This document shows, piece after piece, positions 1 through 12,309 of a stretch of DNA of 64,000 nt; position 1 is the first letter of the stretch, and each line of letters starts with the position of its first letter. Origin of the DNA: Ceratopteris richardii (lineage: Eukaryota; Streptophyta; Polypodiopsida; Polypodiales; Pteridaceae); contig CM035439.1 of the NCBI GenBank assembly GCA_020310875.1, forward strand, positions 140,183,852-140,247,851, in the 5' to 3' direction. Position numbers and translations under genes: made by a program. The notes under the pieces are model-generated. The model worked only from the letters and a program-made list of their open reading frames with translations, did not search any database and was not told the origin of the DNA.

Positions 1-309
1 AAGTCTGGGTCTCCAAACAATACTTTTGTAAAGTATTTACATACTCTTCCAAAAATATTCGGCTACTAACAGATCATCAACTTCATACTCCACACTGATG
101 AATACACATGTGACTGAATTGTCTAATTCTCAAATCTCTACTCATCTAGATTAAGTGTGTATGTCAAATGTCAAATGTTAGAAGATGCTCTTAAATCATA
201 TGTTGTAAACGTGGAATTATGGAAAACTTGGGATTCTGAATGAGCCTTAATGCATTGATGCCAAAGACCTAAAGTTCTGAAACCAAAACCTTAGTGCTCT
301 GATACCAAA
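1..309 (-). mobile_element. R element internal region, PBS end (partial)
   Basis: This is the 5' (PBS-side) end of a minus-strand internal region that continues left of the window. The minus strand at 296-307 reads TGGTATCAGAGC, the standard plant PBS complementary to initiator tRNA-Met, two bases inside the LTR that starts at 310. The same sequence recurs at about 9480-9788 and 20735-21047, so it belongs to the repeated R unit. No coding potential is seen. Confidence 0.8.
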
Positions 310-1779
310 TGTTGAAAATGAGGTAGGCCCTTGGCTCATGTCACAGGTCCATGGTTCCATAGGTCCAGCATATACAACATAGAATTTAGCAATCTTCTAT
401 GTTGAGAAAACATGAACATATACAAATGATGAGACAAAGATAGAGAAAGAATAGAAGACATGTGTAAGGTGTTACGTAAGCCATCACTTACTCATAGTAT
501 CATATATACCAATGTTCAATGTACAATGTGGGAGCAAAACTCTCAACCAATCTATGTGATGAGAAATAGATGAATGAGTGAATGTACAAATGTAACAAAC
601 ATATTCAGATGTATGGGCAGTAATCTGAATATAGGTGACCTTATAGGTTATAGAAGAGTGAATATGAGTGACCGAAAGAGGAAGGATCAGTGTGAAACTG
701 ATAATCAACAAACCCTCATCTAACCTTAGCTATGGAAGACCCTAAGTCAGATACGTGTGTGAAAAGATCACATACAAAAATTCTAACAAGTTTGTTGCCA
801 GAAATCCTCAAACTCATGTGAACACACCTTCTCAAACACCTCATTCAAATATGCATAAAGCATATACGTACTGATTCTCTTGTACCTATGCCAAATAGGA
901 CTCCTCCTCATATGAATGCTACTGCCTCCATAAAATTCAAGTAGTACCTGTGTGCATAAAGAGAATATGTTCCTGAATACTTAACATAAGATGTAAATCT
1001 TATGTTAAACACCATCCAATGTCTTTGACGTAGCCCGACATCCTCTTGTAGAAGATAATCTTCAACTACAACATATAGACGGCCGATCCTCACCATCAAG
1101 CTGCTAATGACCAAGTCTTCTTGCCATGAACAAGAGATAACCTCCTCTCCATGAGCTAGAGTGTGAGCACACCCTTCATCTTCTCCAAGAAGAATCATTA
1201 AGAAGAACGCCATAGCTGCTCCTCAACATGCTTCAAGTCAGCACCATGGCTGCCCCATGTGCTAGACGAAACACCACCTCTATTGAGGTCCAAGCTCCAA
1301 GCTTGTGTTGAATACTAGGTGAAGGATAAATACAAGTGAGCCCAAGCACTTGTTTATACAGTGAATTGTTCCCTTGAAAAGCTCTTGAATAAAGCACCAA
1401 TAAAGCACACGATCTGCGATCGCTAATTGATCGTAATCGAAAAGAAAAGATCGGGAAAAATCTAGAAACGCATCTGCCGCCTTCATGATCCGATTTGTGA
1501 AAAAATCCGTTTGTCTTCGCTGTCGCTAATTAAAGCAAAACCTTTAGACACCGCTGCTGTAGTCCGTGAGATTCAAACTCTGGTGGGAAACATGAGAGGC
1601 TTATAGACTAACCATCGTGCCCACGTTGTTTTGTTGTACAAGAAGTACAAAACAACTTTACTAATGCTTATTGCGGCCGTGTGCTTGTGTGTACAAGGAC
1701 TAAGAACACAAGCTACACATGCTATTATCTGTGAGCAAGTTTGACCAACTTTGACCAATAGGAACATTGTTTTCCAACA
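310..1779 (-). repeat. R element LTR, copy 1 (1470 bp)
   Basis: The LTR begins TGTTGAAAA and ends TTTTCCAACA. Copy 2 retains perfect 9-bp inverted ends (TGTTGGAAA / TTTCCAACA). A PBS abuts its left side (296-307) and a polypurine tract (PPT) abuts its right side (minus-strand GCAGGGGGGATT at 1780-1791). It therefore serves as 5' LTR for the internal region to its left and 3' LTR for the one to its right. Short minus-strand ORFs inside it are not conserved as proteins. Confidence 0.85.
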
Positions 1780-2041
1780 ATCCCCCCTGCAATGTCATAT
1801 TGGTACAAACTGAACTGAATCTGCAAACTTTCACAAGCTGCAAACTATTACAAGCTTCAAGCTTGTATTCCGGCACTTCAGAACATGTTCTTCAAAAGTC
1901 TTCTTCAAAACTGAATTTGAATTTTCGTAAAAAATCCTGAACTTGTTGAATATGAACCATAATACTTGAGAAAATATGCAAACTAGATATCCAATAGTGT
2001 ACACATCAAGCAATCACTGCTTGACAACAAATATAGCATGA
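1780..2041 (-). mobile_element. R internal region 1, PPT-side piece
   Basis: This starts with the minus-strand PPT (1780-1791) and runs to the copia insertion point. The last five bases, CATGA (2037-2041), are the left target-site duplication of the copia element. The same sequence continues at 7198. It is non-coding. Confidence 0.8.
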
Positions 2042-2271
2042 TGTTGATATATTTAGGTAGTGATGTGTGTGGATACTCTAGGACCGCCGGGGCACTTTTT
2101 TCCCTCTTTAGGAGGTTTTTTTCCCCCGGCTTGTATATACGGATATTGCCCTAATGGGCTACTTATCTTTGTACATTCTCTAGTAATACATTCAGTCTTG
2201 TGTATTGTGCTCCAAGCTTCTTCTTCTTCCTTGTGCTGTTCGCGTGCTTCCGCAGACGCCTAACTCCAACA
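2042..2271 (+). repeat. Copia 5' LTR
   Basis: A 230-bp LTR starting TGTTGATATA and ending CTCCAACA, matching 6968-7197. A TATA-like stretch, TGTATATAC, lies at 2132-2140 and is the probable core promoter. Confidence 0.93.
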
Positions 2272-2626
2272 ATTGGTATTAGAGAAGGTCGTCGCTTCAT
2301 CTAGGGCACCGTCGACACTCCTCTGTTTGCAGTCTCAGATTCGCATGAAATTTGGTGAGCATACTCAGGGTGTTTCCGAGATCAAAACAACTTCGCTTTG
2401 TGGTGCCAAAATCACGATCTGAGCTCGTTTCGGCCTTTGAACGCACTATCGTAGCGCTTGTGTAGGCTATTTCGTCCTTTTGTGCCAAAGGTATATACCA
2501 GTTTCTTTTTGCCAGTTTAAGCATCTCGAAGTCTGCTACAGGTCTAGTAGAACTCGTCTGGGCAGTTCCGTTCAACTTTTTGAGATATAGTCAATTTTCT
2601 GCATCAAGGTATTTTAGTCACCGGCC
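2272..2626 (+). promoter_or_regulatory. Copia PBS and untranslated leader
   Basis: TGGTATTAGAG at 2274-2284 is a one-base variant of the initiator tRNA-Met PBS TGGTATCAGAG, two bases past the LTR end. The rest, up to the gag ATG at 2627, is leader. I see no other feature in it. Confidence 0.85.
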
Positions 2627-5600
2627 ATGGCTGAAAGCAGTGATGTATTCCGTATGTTGGCTGTTGAGGATAAGTTGGATGGTACCAACTACCCATTATG
2701 GGCTTATATGATGCGACATGTATTGGTTGCAAAAGGACTGTGGAACATTGTGTAGGGTGTTGAAAGACGTCCTGTTACACCTGCGACTATAGGTACTACA
2801 AATACAGGTGCTGGAGCTGATGAAGATGGTGTCGAAGATGATATTGTGCAGATTCCTGTTCGTGCTGCTGTTTCTGTTGCACCTACTGCAGAGCAGATTC
2901 GTTGGGATGGCAGAGATGCCCAGGCACATGCATTGATAGCTTTATCTGTCAAACGTGCCATTATTCCTCACATACGCTCTTGCAGAACAGCTAGGGATGC
3001 TTGGGATACACTTACCACATTGTACCAAGCTAGGAATGAGGCTCGTGTTGCTTATCTCCGAAAACAGTTGGAGAGTGAGCACATGAATGAAGGTGATTCT
3101 ATGGACAGTTTCCTAACGAAGATCAAAGATTTGAAGGAATAGTTGATTTCTGCTGATGAGGTTATACCAGATAGCTCACTTGTGCAGACCGTTCTGAATG
3201 GTCTTCCTGACTCATATCAGAGTTTTGCTTCTACTCTTCGGTTGATGATGAAAGGCAATCCGAATGCCTTATCATTTGAGGAGTTAGTCTCTGTTCTGTT
3301 GCAAGAAGATCAGTCCAGGTAGAACATGTCCATTATGCGAGTTGCAGATCAAGCTTTCCTGGCTAGTCAGAAGGGCAAAGGAAAATGGAGCTCTTCTACT
3401 AGTAAGCAGAAATCTGCAAATGCTGCACATTCAAAGAACCAAGACAAAGATGAGAAAAAATCTGAAAAGCAGAAATTGTTTTGTAAGTACTATAAAGGCA
3501 ATGATCATATCATAAAGAACTGTCCAAAACTGGCTGCTAAAGAGGCAAAGAAGAAAGAGGCTGGAATGGTTGTTACAGAGGCCTCTACACCAAAAACAGA
3601 GTCTGCAAATCTTGTGCAGGAAGAAGAATGGGCATTTACTATTGTCTGCAGTTTTGACCCATCTTCTCATGATCAGTGCATGTCTGCAGTAGACTCAGAT
3701 GTTTGGTACTTTGACAGTGGGGCGACCAAACATATTACCTTGCAGCATAGTTTCTTCTCTTCACTTGAGCCTGCCCCTACAGGGAATACTGTTACATGCA
3801 CCAACAACTCCTCTTATCCTGTTATGGGAGTTGGTAAGATCATTTTGACTACTGCTGATGGTAGTTCTTTCACTTTGTCAGATGCTTTATTTGTGCCAGG
3901 GATCAAAAAGAATCTGTTATCAGTTTCTTCATTAGCCAAGATTGGCTTGGTTGTGAAATTTGTTGATGACAGGTGTACAGTTCATGATCTCTCAAATGGC
4001 GATGTGATTATTGCTTCTGGCATTTTATGTCGTGGGCTGTATAAGATGATAGACTATGAAAGATCTGTGAATGATTCGGCATGTGCAGTTCAAGATTCTT
4101 AGGCTATGTCAGATGCAAAGCTTTGGCATGCACGCTTTGGTCATCTGAATTTTGCTAGTTTGCTACGCCTGCAGAAATTTGAAATGGTGTCCTCTTTGCC
4201 CAAACTTGAGGCACCTGGAAAACATGTTTGTGAAGGCTATATTTTGGGCAAAATGCAGCGTTCTTCCTTTCCAAAAGATGGTTCAGTTCGGGCTATGCAG
4301 AAATTGCAGCTTGTTGATAGTGATGTCTGTGGTCCTATGCAGACACCCTCTTTTGGAAATTACCTTTACTTCGTGACCTTCATTGATGATTTTTCCAGGC
4401 ATGCATGGGTATATCCACTCAAAGCAAAGTCCGAAGTGTTCATGTGCTTCAAACAGTTTTTGGTTTTGGCTGAAAATCTGTCAGCTTGTAAAATGGGCAC
4501 CCTCCGTTCTGATCGAGGGGGGGAATATATGTCTTCAAATTTTAATGCATTTCTGGCTGAACGTGGGATAAAACACCAGTGTACAATGCCGTATACACCT
4601 CAACAGAATGGAGTTGCTAAACGAAAGAACATGTCTCTCATGGAGATGGCGAGGTGTATGGTCAAGAGTCAGGCTTTACCTCATAGTTTCTGGCTTGAGG
4701 TTGTCATGTGTGCATCATATGTACTGAACAGGTGTCCCACTAAAGCACTGTAGTCTATCACTCCATATGAGGCTTGGCATGACCGCAAGCCATCTGTTGC
4801 TCATCTGTGTGTTTTTGGTTGTTTGGCATATGCATTAGTGCCTGAACAACATCGCAGAAAATTGGATGATAAAGCAGTTAAATGTATTTTTGTTGGATAC
4901 AGTTCTGAAAGTAAAGGCTATCGCCTGTATCATCCACAGACTAAACGCATTCTGGTTAGCCGTGATGTTGTATTTATGGAAGATGCTATTCAGCCATTGC
5001 TTTCATGTACTAAGGAGACATCTGTTAGCTCCAAAGACATGTATGATACTTTGATGCCTCTTTTTACAGGTGGACAGTCTAGTGCTGGTCCTAATGAGGC
5101 AACTTCTCAGCCTTTGCAGGTTTCATATGATGATGCAGATCATTCCATTTCTGATGCAGATTTACATGATGCACTTGCTGATGAGAGAGCTGATATTGAG
5201 CAGGCAAAAACTATGCCAAAATGGCTGGTGCAGACTTTGCGTGACAGCAAATTAGATGCACCTTTGTCATATCGTACTCGCTCAGGCTCTCATAGTGCCT
5301 CCTTTGCATCAGATTGCTATGCTATGGCTGCATCTAGTCTCTGTGATGAGAATGAGCCTGTTTCTTTTGATGAAGCACAGAATTCAGAAAATTGGATGGC
5401 TGCTATGCAATCTGAATATGATGCTATAATGAAGAATGGTACATGGTCTTTATGTGACTTGCCTCCTGGCAAGAAGGCCATTGGCACTAAGTGGGTATAC
5501 AAGCTGAAGCGTAAACCTGATGGTACAGTTGACAGGTATAAGGCTAGGCTTGTTGCAAAGGGTTATGCGCAAGAAAGAGGCATTGATTTTGATGAGACCT

Positions 5601-6893
5601 TTGTACCTACATGCCGTATGACTACTGTTCGGAGCATTTGTGCACTTGCAGCCCATCATGGTTGGAATGTACATTAGGTTGGACATTAAAACAACATTTC
5701 TGAATGGTGACTTGCATGAAGAAGTGTATGTTTTTCAGCCCCGTGGCTTTGTGCAAAAAGGGCATGAAAACCAGGTGTGCAGGTTAAAGAAGGCGTTATA
5801 TGGTTTAAAGCAAGCACCATGTGCTTGGTATAAGAAGATACATGCCTATCTGATTGCACATGGTTTTGAGAATAGTCCAACTGAAAGCACCTTATATGTT
5901 AAGCGTGCTAATGATGTGCTTCTGATCATTGTTGTCTATGTAGACGACATGCTGCTCACTGGTCCTATTGAGAAGCATATTGCTGATTTTAAGGCTGATT
6001 TGCATGCCTCATTTGAGATGTCTGATTTGGGGCATTTGCATCACTATTTGGGCATTCAGTTTATGCAAATTGATGGTGGAATGGCTTTGTGTCAAACGAA
6101 ATATATTGACACATTATTGCAGCGTTTTGGCCTTGAAGACTGTAAGCCTATTGCCACTCCTATGGACACAGGTTTACGATTGAGTCTTCATGATGCTGGA
6201 GATGCATTTGATGCTGTTCTCTATCAGCAGGCTGTTGGATGCTTGATTTACTTATGCATTACTCGGCCAGATATTCAGTTTGTTGTCTCACAGATGAGCA
6301 GGTTTATGCATTGCCCAGGAGTCACGCATTGGAAGGCGATTAAGCTCATCTTTCACTACTTGAGTGGTACTCGGCTACTTGGGTTGTTTTATCCCAAGGG
6401 GGGATCACTACCGCCAGATTTGCATGCTTTTTCTGACTTAGATTGGGCTGGTTGCTATGAAACTCGTATGTCCACTAGTGGTTTTTTCTTCATGCTTAGT
6501 AGCTCATGTATATCTTGGTTGAGCAAGAACCAGCCTACTATGGCCACTTCCAGTTGTGAGGCTGAGTATAGGGCAGCTTTCACAACGACTGTTGAGTGTG
6601 TGTGGCTCAGATGCCTTATGGCTGATTTGGGTGTTGTCCAGTCTTCTGCCACCACCATCTTCACTGACAGTCAGAGCGCATTGGCAGTTGCGAGGAACCC
6701 TGTGTTCCATGCTCACACAAAGCACATTGAGGTGCATTATCACTATGTCAGGGAGAGGTTCTCTGCTGGGGAGATCAGCTTGGCATATGTGCCCATGCAG
6801 GAGAACATTGCAGACCTTTTCACGAAGGCTCTGCCTAGGGAGAAGTTTGAAGCTTTCCGCAAAGCTTTGGGCTTACTTCCTTTTGTGGAGTGA
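2627..6893 (+). pseudogene. Copia gag-pol polyprotein, broken by six stops and one frameshift
   Basis: The ATG at 2627 opens a copia polyprotein of about 1,420 codons. Gag is followed by a CCHC knuckle near 3482 that has lost its second cysteine (C-K-Y-Y). Then come protease (FDSGAT near 3710), GAG-pre-integrase (LWHARFGHL at 4120), the integrase core (4320-4720), RT with YVDD near 5938 and RNase H with HTKHIEVHYH near 6717. Premature TAG stops lie at 2753, 3140, 3320, 4100, 4751 and 5675. One extra base right after the last stop moves the rest into another frame. All six TAGs sit where glutamine CAG fits; the last is in the conserved copia motif QLDxKT. The element needs helper proteins, if it moves at all. 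Confidence 0.93.
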
Positions 6894-6952
6894 TTTCCAC
6901 ATAGCTTGGCACTTCCTTATACATGAGTGCCAGCTCCTTGTTCACCGCATCA

Positions 6953-6967
6953 CTCCTAGGGGGGATT
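6953..6967 (+). other. Copia polypurine tract
   Basis: The purine run AGGGGGGA lies directly before the 3' LTR, where plus-strand DNA synthesis is primed. The 6894-6952 stretch between the gag-pol stop and this tract is a short 3' UTR. Confidence 0.85.
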
Positions 6968-7197
6968 TGTTGATATATTTAGGTAGTGATGTGTGTGAAC
7001 ACTCTAGGACCACGGGGGCACTTTTTTCCCTCTTTAGGAGGATTTTTTCCCCCGGCTTGTATATACGCCTATTGCCCTAATGGGCTACTTATCTTTGTAC
7101 CTTCTCTAGTAATACATTCCGTCTTGTGTGTTGTGCTCCAAGCTTCTTCTTCTTCCTTGTGCTGTTCACGTGCTTCCGCAGACGTCTAACTCCAACA
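6968..7197 (+). repeat. Copia 3' LTR
   Basis: A 230-bp direct repeat of 2042-2271 with about 12 substitutions, followed by the target-site duplication CATGA at 7198-7202. Confidence 0.93.
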
Positions 7198-9788
7198 CAT
7201 GAACTGTCTCTAAACCTGCTATCTCCTATCTTCAAAAACCTAAAACCATACACTAGGATCCATATATTTGCATTTACCTTCCAAAACCTTTCTCAACGTA
7301 CTTATGCTGTGTTATGTAAATACACTAAACATAATCAAGAATTGAATCCTGGAACCTGTGACTGAACTCACAATTTAGTGTATTATGAACACTGCTGCTT
7401 CATCTCGGACTGTACTGAAGTCAAATCAACTCAACTCAATTGAAATCAACTGAAATATGAGTCTCATAAAAAAATATATGATGTCATCATGTCATAATCC
7501 TTTAAATTCTTCATACCTCTTTGCTTCAGAACCTGGTATAAACATATATGTGTGCACTTCTCAAAGTACCTCTCTGAAATATCAAGCTTCTCTTTAGTAG
7601 AACTCTGAAACCTTCTCCTGAACAGGAACTTTCTCCAAACATTCTTTTTCTTCCTTCTTCTTTCAAAGCTGGAACATAAAGAGAACCTGACAAAGGAAAT
7701 ATAGGAATACCTGTAAGTATGAATCTGCATTCTTTCACATATGGCTGAAAATAAGTCTTCATGTTTCATCACGCCCCTAGATGACTTAACACTAGTATCT
7801 AGTATTCTTCAAATATACCAGATTTTATGAAATCTGGAACGTCCTCCTTCATAAATCTGATGTTCAGTGATCAATACGTGTATCTGAAACAAAATCTTTG
7901 AACCCTTTTTATTAGCACTGCGTAGTTGCCAATAGCTTCCATTGTTACTTCCTCAGCTTTCCATATTGTAGAATAAGGTTAGCTGATCCTAACATAACAA
8001 AACCTTGCTGAAAGCATTTTAGGATTCATAACCTTCTGTAACATAACAAGTATCTTCATCTATCTCTCTGCAACACAAATCTGATAGAATCTGAATCTTT
8101 GACTTTCTTCTTCCGATGCTAAGAATCTTCACAAACAAAGGATAGACAACTGACTCATAAATACTCAAGATCATACAAGGTCAATGATCTCTTCTGTGTA
8201 GAATATGCTCTTATCAAACCTTCATGACTAAATCTTTGATTTGCTACCTGAACGTCTCCAAGTGTCCATGCTTCTTACAAAGTTGTAAAACTTTTCTTCA
8301 AACAAATCCTTCCAAGATTTTGCAATTTCTGACTGACTGACTGGTGCATCAACAAGACGAATTTTCTGAAGTTTTCTGAAAATATCGAATATGAGGTAAC
8401 CTTTCCAAACATTAACCTCAACCCAAGTCTTTAACATCTGCTAAAAAACTATTTTACCTCAAGAGTTGGATAAAGAAGAAATATACTTCTCTGCAACTTG
8501 TCATATACCAAGTAGCTTTATATGGACACACCAAGAATTCTTTGAGGGAACATATAAGCTTCCTGCTCAAAAGCTTCAACAAAAAAATAACCCATACATA
8601 TATGAGTCAAAAGTTATGTCTGCTGCTTTTCTTTCTCTCAATGCACTTCTTTGTCAAATCTACTAAATCATGACCAAGTGTAATGCAGAAACAAGAAACT
8701 GCTTCTTCTTTAGATTAGATGTTCTCGTAGACTTGTCTTTGGGTGTAGAGGATAAAATTGGAAAAGTATATGGAAAATATATGAGAAAAGGAAGCCTTAC
8801 TTTTCTTTTGGAAATGATGGAACTTCTTCTTCTGCATCTTTCTTCTAGCTTATGATGATGATAACATCTTCAAACTTCTCTTCCATACCTTTTGTTCTCT
8901 TCATCTTGAAGTAGCAAGTACTCTTGACCTCTTCAAATGAACTTCCTCTAATGCTAAGAATAAGAGATAAAATAAACATGGTATACAAATGGAAGTGAAT
9001 ATAGAATCATGTTTTATCATCTCCTCATATCTCTGAATCAAAATGCTATTTCAAATGTCTGAAACGACTAAATTCACCAATCTGAATGATGAATTACCCT
9101 TCTAGAGTTACGTTCTCTAGATACATTTGTACCTGGATATCCAACCAACTTACAATAGAAAATTGGCTGTAAACAAAAAACTCATCCCATCTTCACATTT
9201 CTTAGATGAACTTTCTTGCCATGAAAGAGATCTGTCAAAACTCTCTAAAAAAACCTCTAGATACCTGTTTTGATGTAGCCTTTAACTTTCAAATGATGAA
9301 AGCGTATAAAAGCACTCCTTGAAACCTTCAAATCTCTTCATAACTGCTCTTCTAAGATATGACCTGCAAATGATAATCTGATAGTAGAAACTGATACCTG
9401 TGATTTGATGTCGATCTGATTCCTTCAACTTATCTAAACCATTGTTCTCCCTTGAATTTGAAGTAGTCTTCTCTTCATCAAGTCTGGGTCTTCAAACAAT
9501 ACTTTTGTAAAGTATTTGCATACTCTTCCAAAAATATTTGGCTCCTAACAGATCATCAACTTCATACTCCACACTGATGAATACACATGTGATTGAATTG
9601 TCTAATCCTCAAATCTCTACTCATCTAGATTAAGTGTGTATGTCAAATGTCAAATGTTAGAAGATGTTCTTAAATCATATGTCGTAAACCTGGAATTCTG
9701 GGAAACCTGGGATTCTGAATGAGCCTTAATGCATTGATGCCAAAGACCTAAAGTTCTGAAACCAAAACCTTAGTGCTCTGATACCAAA
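7198..9788 (-). mobile_element. R internal region 1, remainder
   Basis: AT-rich non-coding sequence that aligns along its length with 18200-21047. Without the copia element and one TSD copy, internal region 1 is about 2.85 kb. No gag or pol motif is seen on either strand, and the short ORFs are not preserved between the two copies. Near 8330-8350, a CTGACTGACTGACTGG stretch stands where copy 2 has about 235 extra bases. The minus-strand PBS for LTR2 lies at 9775-9786. Confidence 0.75.
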
Positions 9789-11291
9789 TGTTGGAAATGA
9801 GGTAGGCCCTTGGCTCATGTCACAGGTCCCTGGTTCCATAGGTCCAGCATATACAACATAGAATTTAGTAATCTTCCATATTGACAAAACATGAACATAC
9901 CACAACTTAATCATACAGATGATGAGACAAAGATAGAGAAAGAATAGACAACATGTGTAAGGTGTTACGTAAGCCATCACTTACTCATAGTATCATATAT
10001 ACCAATGTTCAATGTACAATGTGGGAGAAAAACTCTCAACCACTCTATGTGATGAGAAATAGATGAATGATTGAATGTACAAATGTAACAAACATATTCA
10101 GATGTATGGGCAGTAATCTGAATATACATGAGATGTGTGACCTTATAGGTTATAGAAGAGTGAATATGAGTGACCGAAAGAGGAAGGATCAATGTGAAAC
10201 TGATAATCAACAAACCCTCATCTAACCTTAGGCTATGGAAGACCCTAAGTCAGATACGTGTGTGAAAAGATCACATACTTAAAAAGTAGCAAAAAATGCT
10301 AACAAGTTTGCTGCCAGAAATCCTCAAACTCATGTGAACACACCTTCTCAAACACCTCATTCAAATATGCATAAAGCATATACATACTGATTCTCTTGTA
10401 CCTATGCCGAATAGGTCTCCTCCTGATATGCTACTGCCTCCATAAAATTCAAGTAGTACCTGTGTGCATAAAGAGAATATGTACCTGAATACTTAACATA
10501 AGATGTAAATCTTTTGTTAAACACCATCCAATGTCTTTGACGTAGCCCGACATCCTCTTGTAGAAGATAATCTTCAACTACAACATGTAGACGGCCGATC
10601 CTCACCATCAAGCTGCTAATGACCAAGTCTTCTTGCCATGAACAAGAGATAACCTCCTCTCCATGAGCTCAGTGTGAGCACACCCTTCATCTTCTCTAAG
10701 AAGAATCATTAAGAAGAACTCGATAGCTGCTCCTCAACATGCTTCAAGTTAGCACCATGGCTGCCCCATGTGCTAGACGAAACACAACATCTATTGAGGT
10801 CCAAGCTCCAAGCTTGTGTTGAATACTAGGTGAAGGATAAATACAAGTGAGCCCAAGCACTTGTTTATATAGTGAATTGGTCCCTTGAAAAGCTCTTGAA
10901 TAAAGCACCAATAAGGCACACGATCTGCGATCGCTAATTGATCGTAATCGAAAAGAAAAGATCGGGAAAAATCTAAAACGCATCTGCCGCCTTCGCGATC
11001 CGATTTATGAAAAAATCCATTCGTCTTCGTTGCCGCTAATTAAAGCAAAAGATTTGGTCGACGCCACAGCTGCAGTCTGTGAGATTGGAACTCTGGTGGG
11101 AAACATGAGAGGCTTATAGACTAACCATCGTGCCCACGTTGTTTTGTTGTACAAGAACTACAAAACAACTTTACAGATGCTGATTGTGCCCGTCTCCTTG
11201 TGTGTACAAGGACTAAGAACACAAGCTACACATGCAATTATCTGTGAGCAAGTTTGGCCAACTTTGACCAATAGGAACATGTTTTCCAACA
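9789..11291 (-). repeat. R element LTR, copy 2 (1503 bp)
   Basis: The best-preserved R LTR: TGTTGGAAA to TTTCCAACA, flanked by a minus-strand PBS (9775-9786) and a minus-strand PPT (11292-11303). On the minus strand, CTATATAAAC at 10863-10872 is a good TATA box, so transcription would run leftward. Copy 1 has the weakened form CTGTATAAAC. By eye it is about 93-95% identical to copy 1 over the parts compared. Confidence 0.87.
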
Positions 11292-11386
11292 ATCCCCCCT
11301 GCAATGTCATATTGGTACAAACTGAACTAAATCTGCAAACTTTCACAAGCTGCAAACTATTACAAACTTCAAGCTTGTACTCCGGC
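11292..11386 (-). mobile_element. R internal region 2, PPT-side piece
   Basis: Starts with the minus-strand PPT and ends at the G1 insertion. CCGGC at 11382-11386 is the left target-site duplication. The sequence continues at 18032. Confidence 0.85.
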
Positions 11387-11878
11387 TGTTGTCAGGATCT
11401 TGCTCACGCGCATACAGAGATTATGGGCACAGAAAACACACAGAGAATAGATGCAACAAGAGACGAGACAGAACGCAATATTGGGTGCAATCTCCCCCCA
11501 TGCACTCTGTTTCGACAGTCCACAGAGTGCATGTATTTATAGGACTTTTGATTACGTCAAAAAGAGTGGTTACAAGAGGGCGGCTTCGAAAAGCAGGCAT
11601 GAAACTAAAAGTTGATAACTTTTACAGAAATCCATTACTTTGAATAATAGAAACTGCGGTCTACAACGACCCTTATTCTAACCATTACTTTTCTAACAAT
11701 AGAACCTTCTACGCAGGTTTATTTATAAGCTAATAATTATTCGGAATATTGATGTCTGCCCTTTCACGCCTTGCACGCTCCTCACGAACCTTCGGCTGCT
11801 ATATCAGAAACATCAAAAACATATTAATACATTAATAATATAACACTTTAGCAATGTATTGTTCAATAATATACAACA
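11387..11878 (-). repeat. G1 3' LTR
   Basis: Starts TGTTGTCAGGATC and ends ATACAACA, matching 17536-18031. Confidence 0.93.
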
Positions 11879-12309
11879 TGCCTCCCAGTTGACAAGCAAC
11901 TGACCTCAGTTGATAAAATCATTCAACACTCTAACAATTATAATGCCGTGTTCAACATAGTCCATATTACTGTTACAATCCAACAATGCATTGGCCAACA
12001 TATTTCATGTTACAATCCAACAATGCATTGGCTATTTCATATTTCAATCCAACAATCCAACAATGCATTGGCTATTCCATATTTCAATCCAACAATGCAT
12101 TGGCTAACATATTTCATGTTACAATCCAACAATGCATTGTTCAACATTTTCCATAAGGTATAACATGCCCCTCAGTTGAACAAGCAACTGACCTCAGGTG
12201 ATAAAATAATAAACATGGATGGTCAGTCACATGTTTCATCACTGACTAAAGAAAATAGGCATGTGCCATGTAAAAATACATGCATGGAAATGTTCATGGA
12301 GCTGGTACA
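11879..12309 (-). repeat. G1 3' UTR with tandem repeat array
   Basis: Between the gag-pol stop and the 3' LTR, about five copies of a 30-45 bp unit containing CAATCCAACAATGCATTGGC lie at roughly 11975-12135. They are bracketed by two copies of a CAGTTGA-ACAAGCAACTGACCTCAG stretch (near 11887 and 12171). The minus-strand PPT, CAACTGGGAGGCAT, abuts the LTR; the second bracket holds a PPT-like duplicate. Variable tandem repeats in the 3' UTR are known from several plant LTR elements. Confidence 0.75.

Larger units (their letters stand above)
2042..7197 (+). mobile_element. Ty1/copia LTR retrotransposon, full length, degenerate
   Basis: This is a complete 5156-bp copia element on the plus strand, bounded by 230-bp LTRs and flanked by the duplication CATGA (2037-2041 and 7198-7202). 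The order is LTR, tRNA-Met-type PBS, gag, protease, integrase, RT, RNase H, PPT, LTR; integrase before RT defines copia. By eye the LTRs differ at about 12 of 230 sites (roughly 5%), so the insertion is fairly old. It splits internal region 1 of the R array; the empty site is visible near 18200 in the second R unit. It cannot be autonomous because gag-pol is broken. Confidence 0.95.

Noticed and set aside
484..711. Short minus-strand ORF also present at 9977-10213
   Set aside because: It lies inside the R LTR and recurs only because the LTR is repeated. Its length and sequence show no protein constraint and no known motif.
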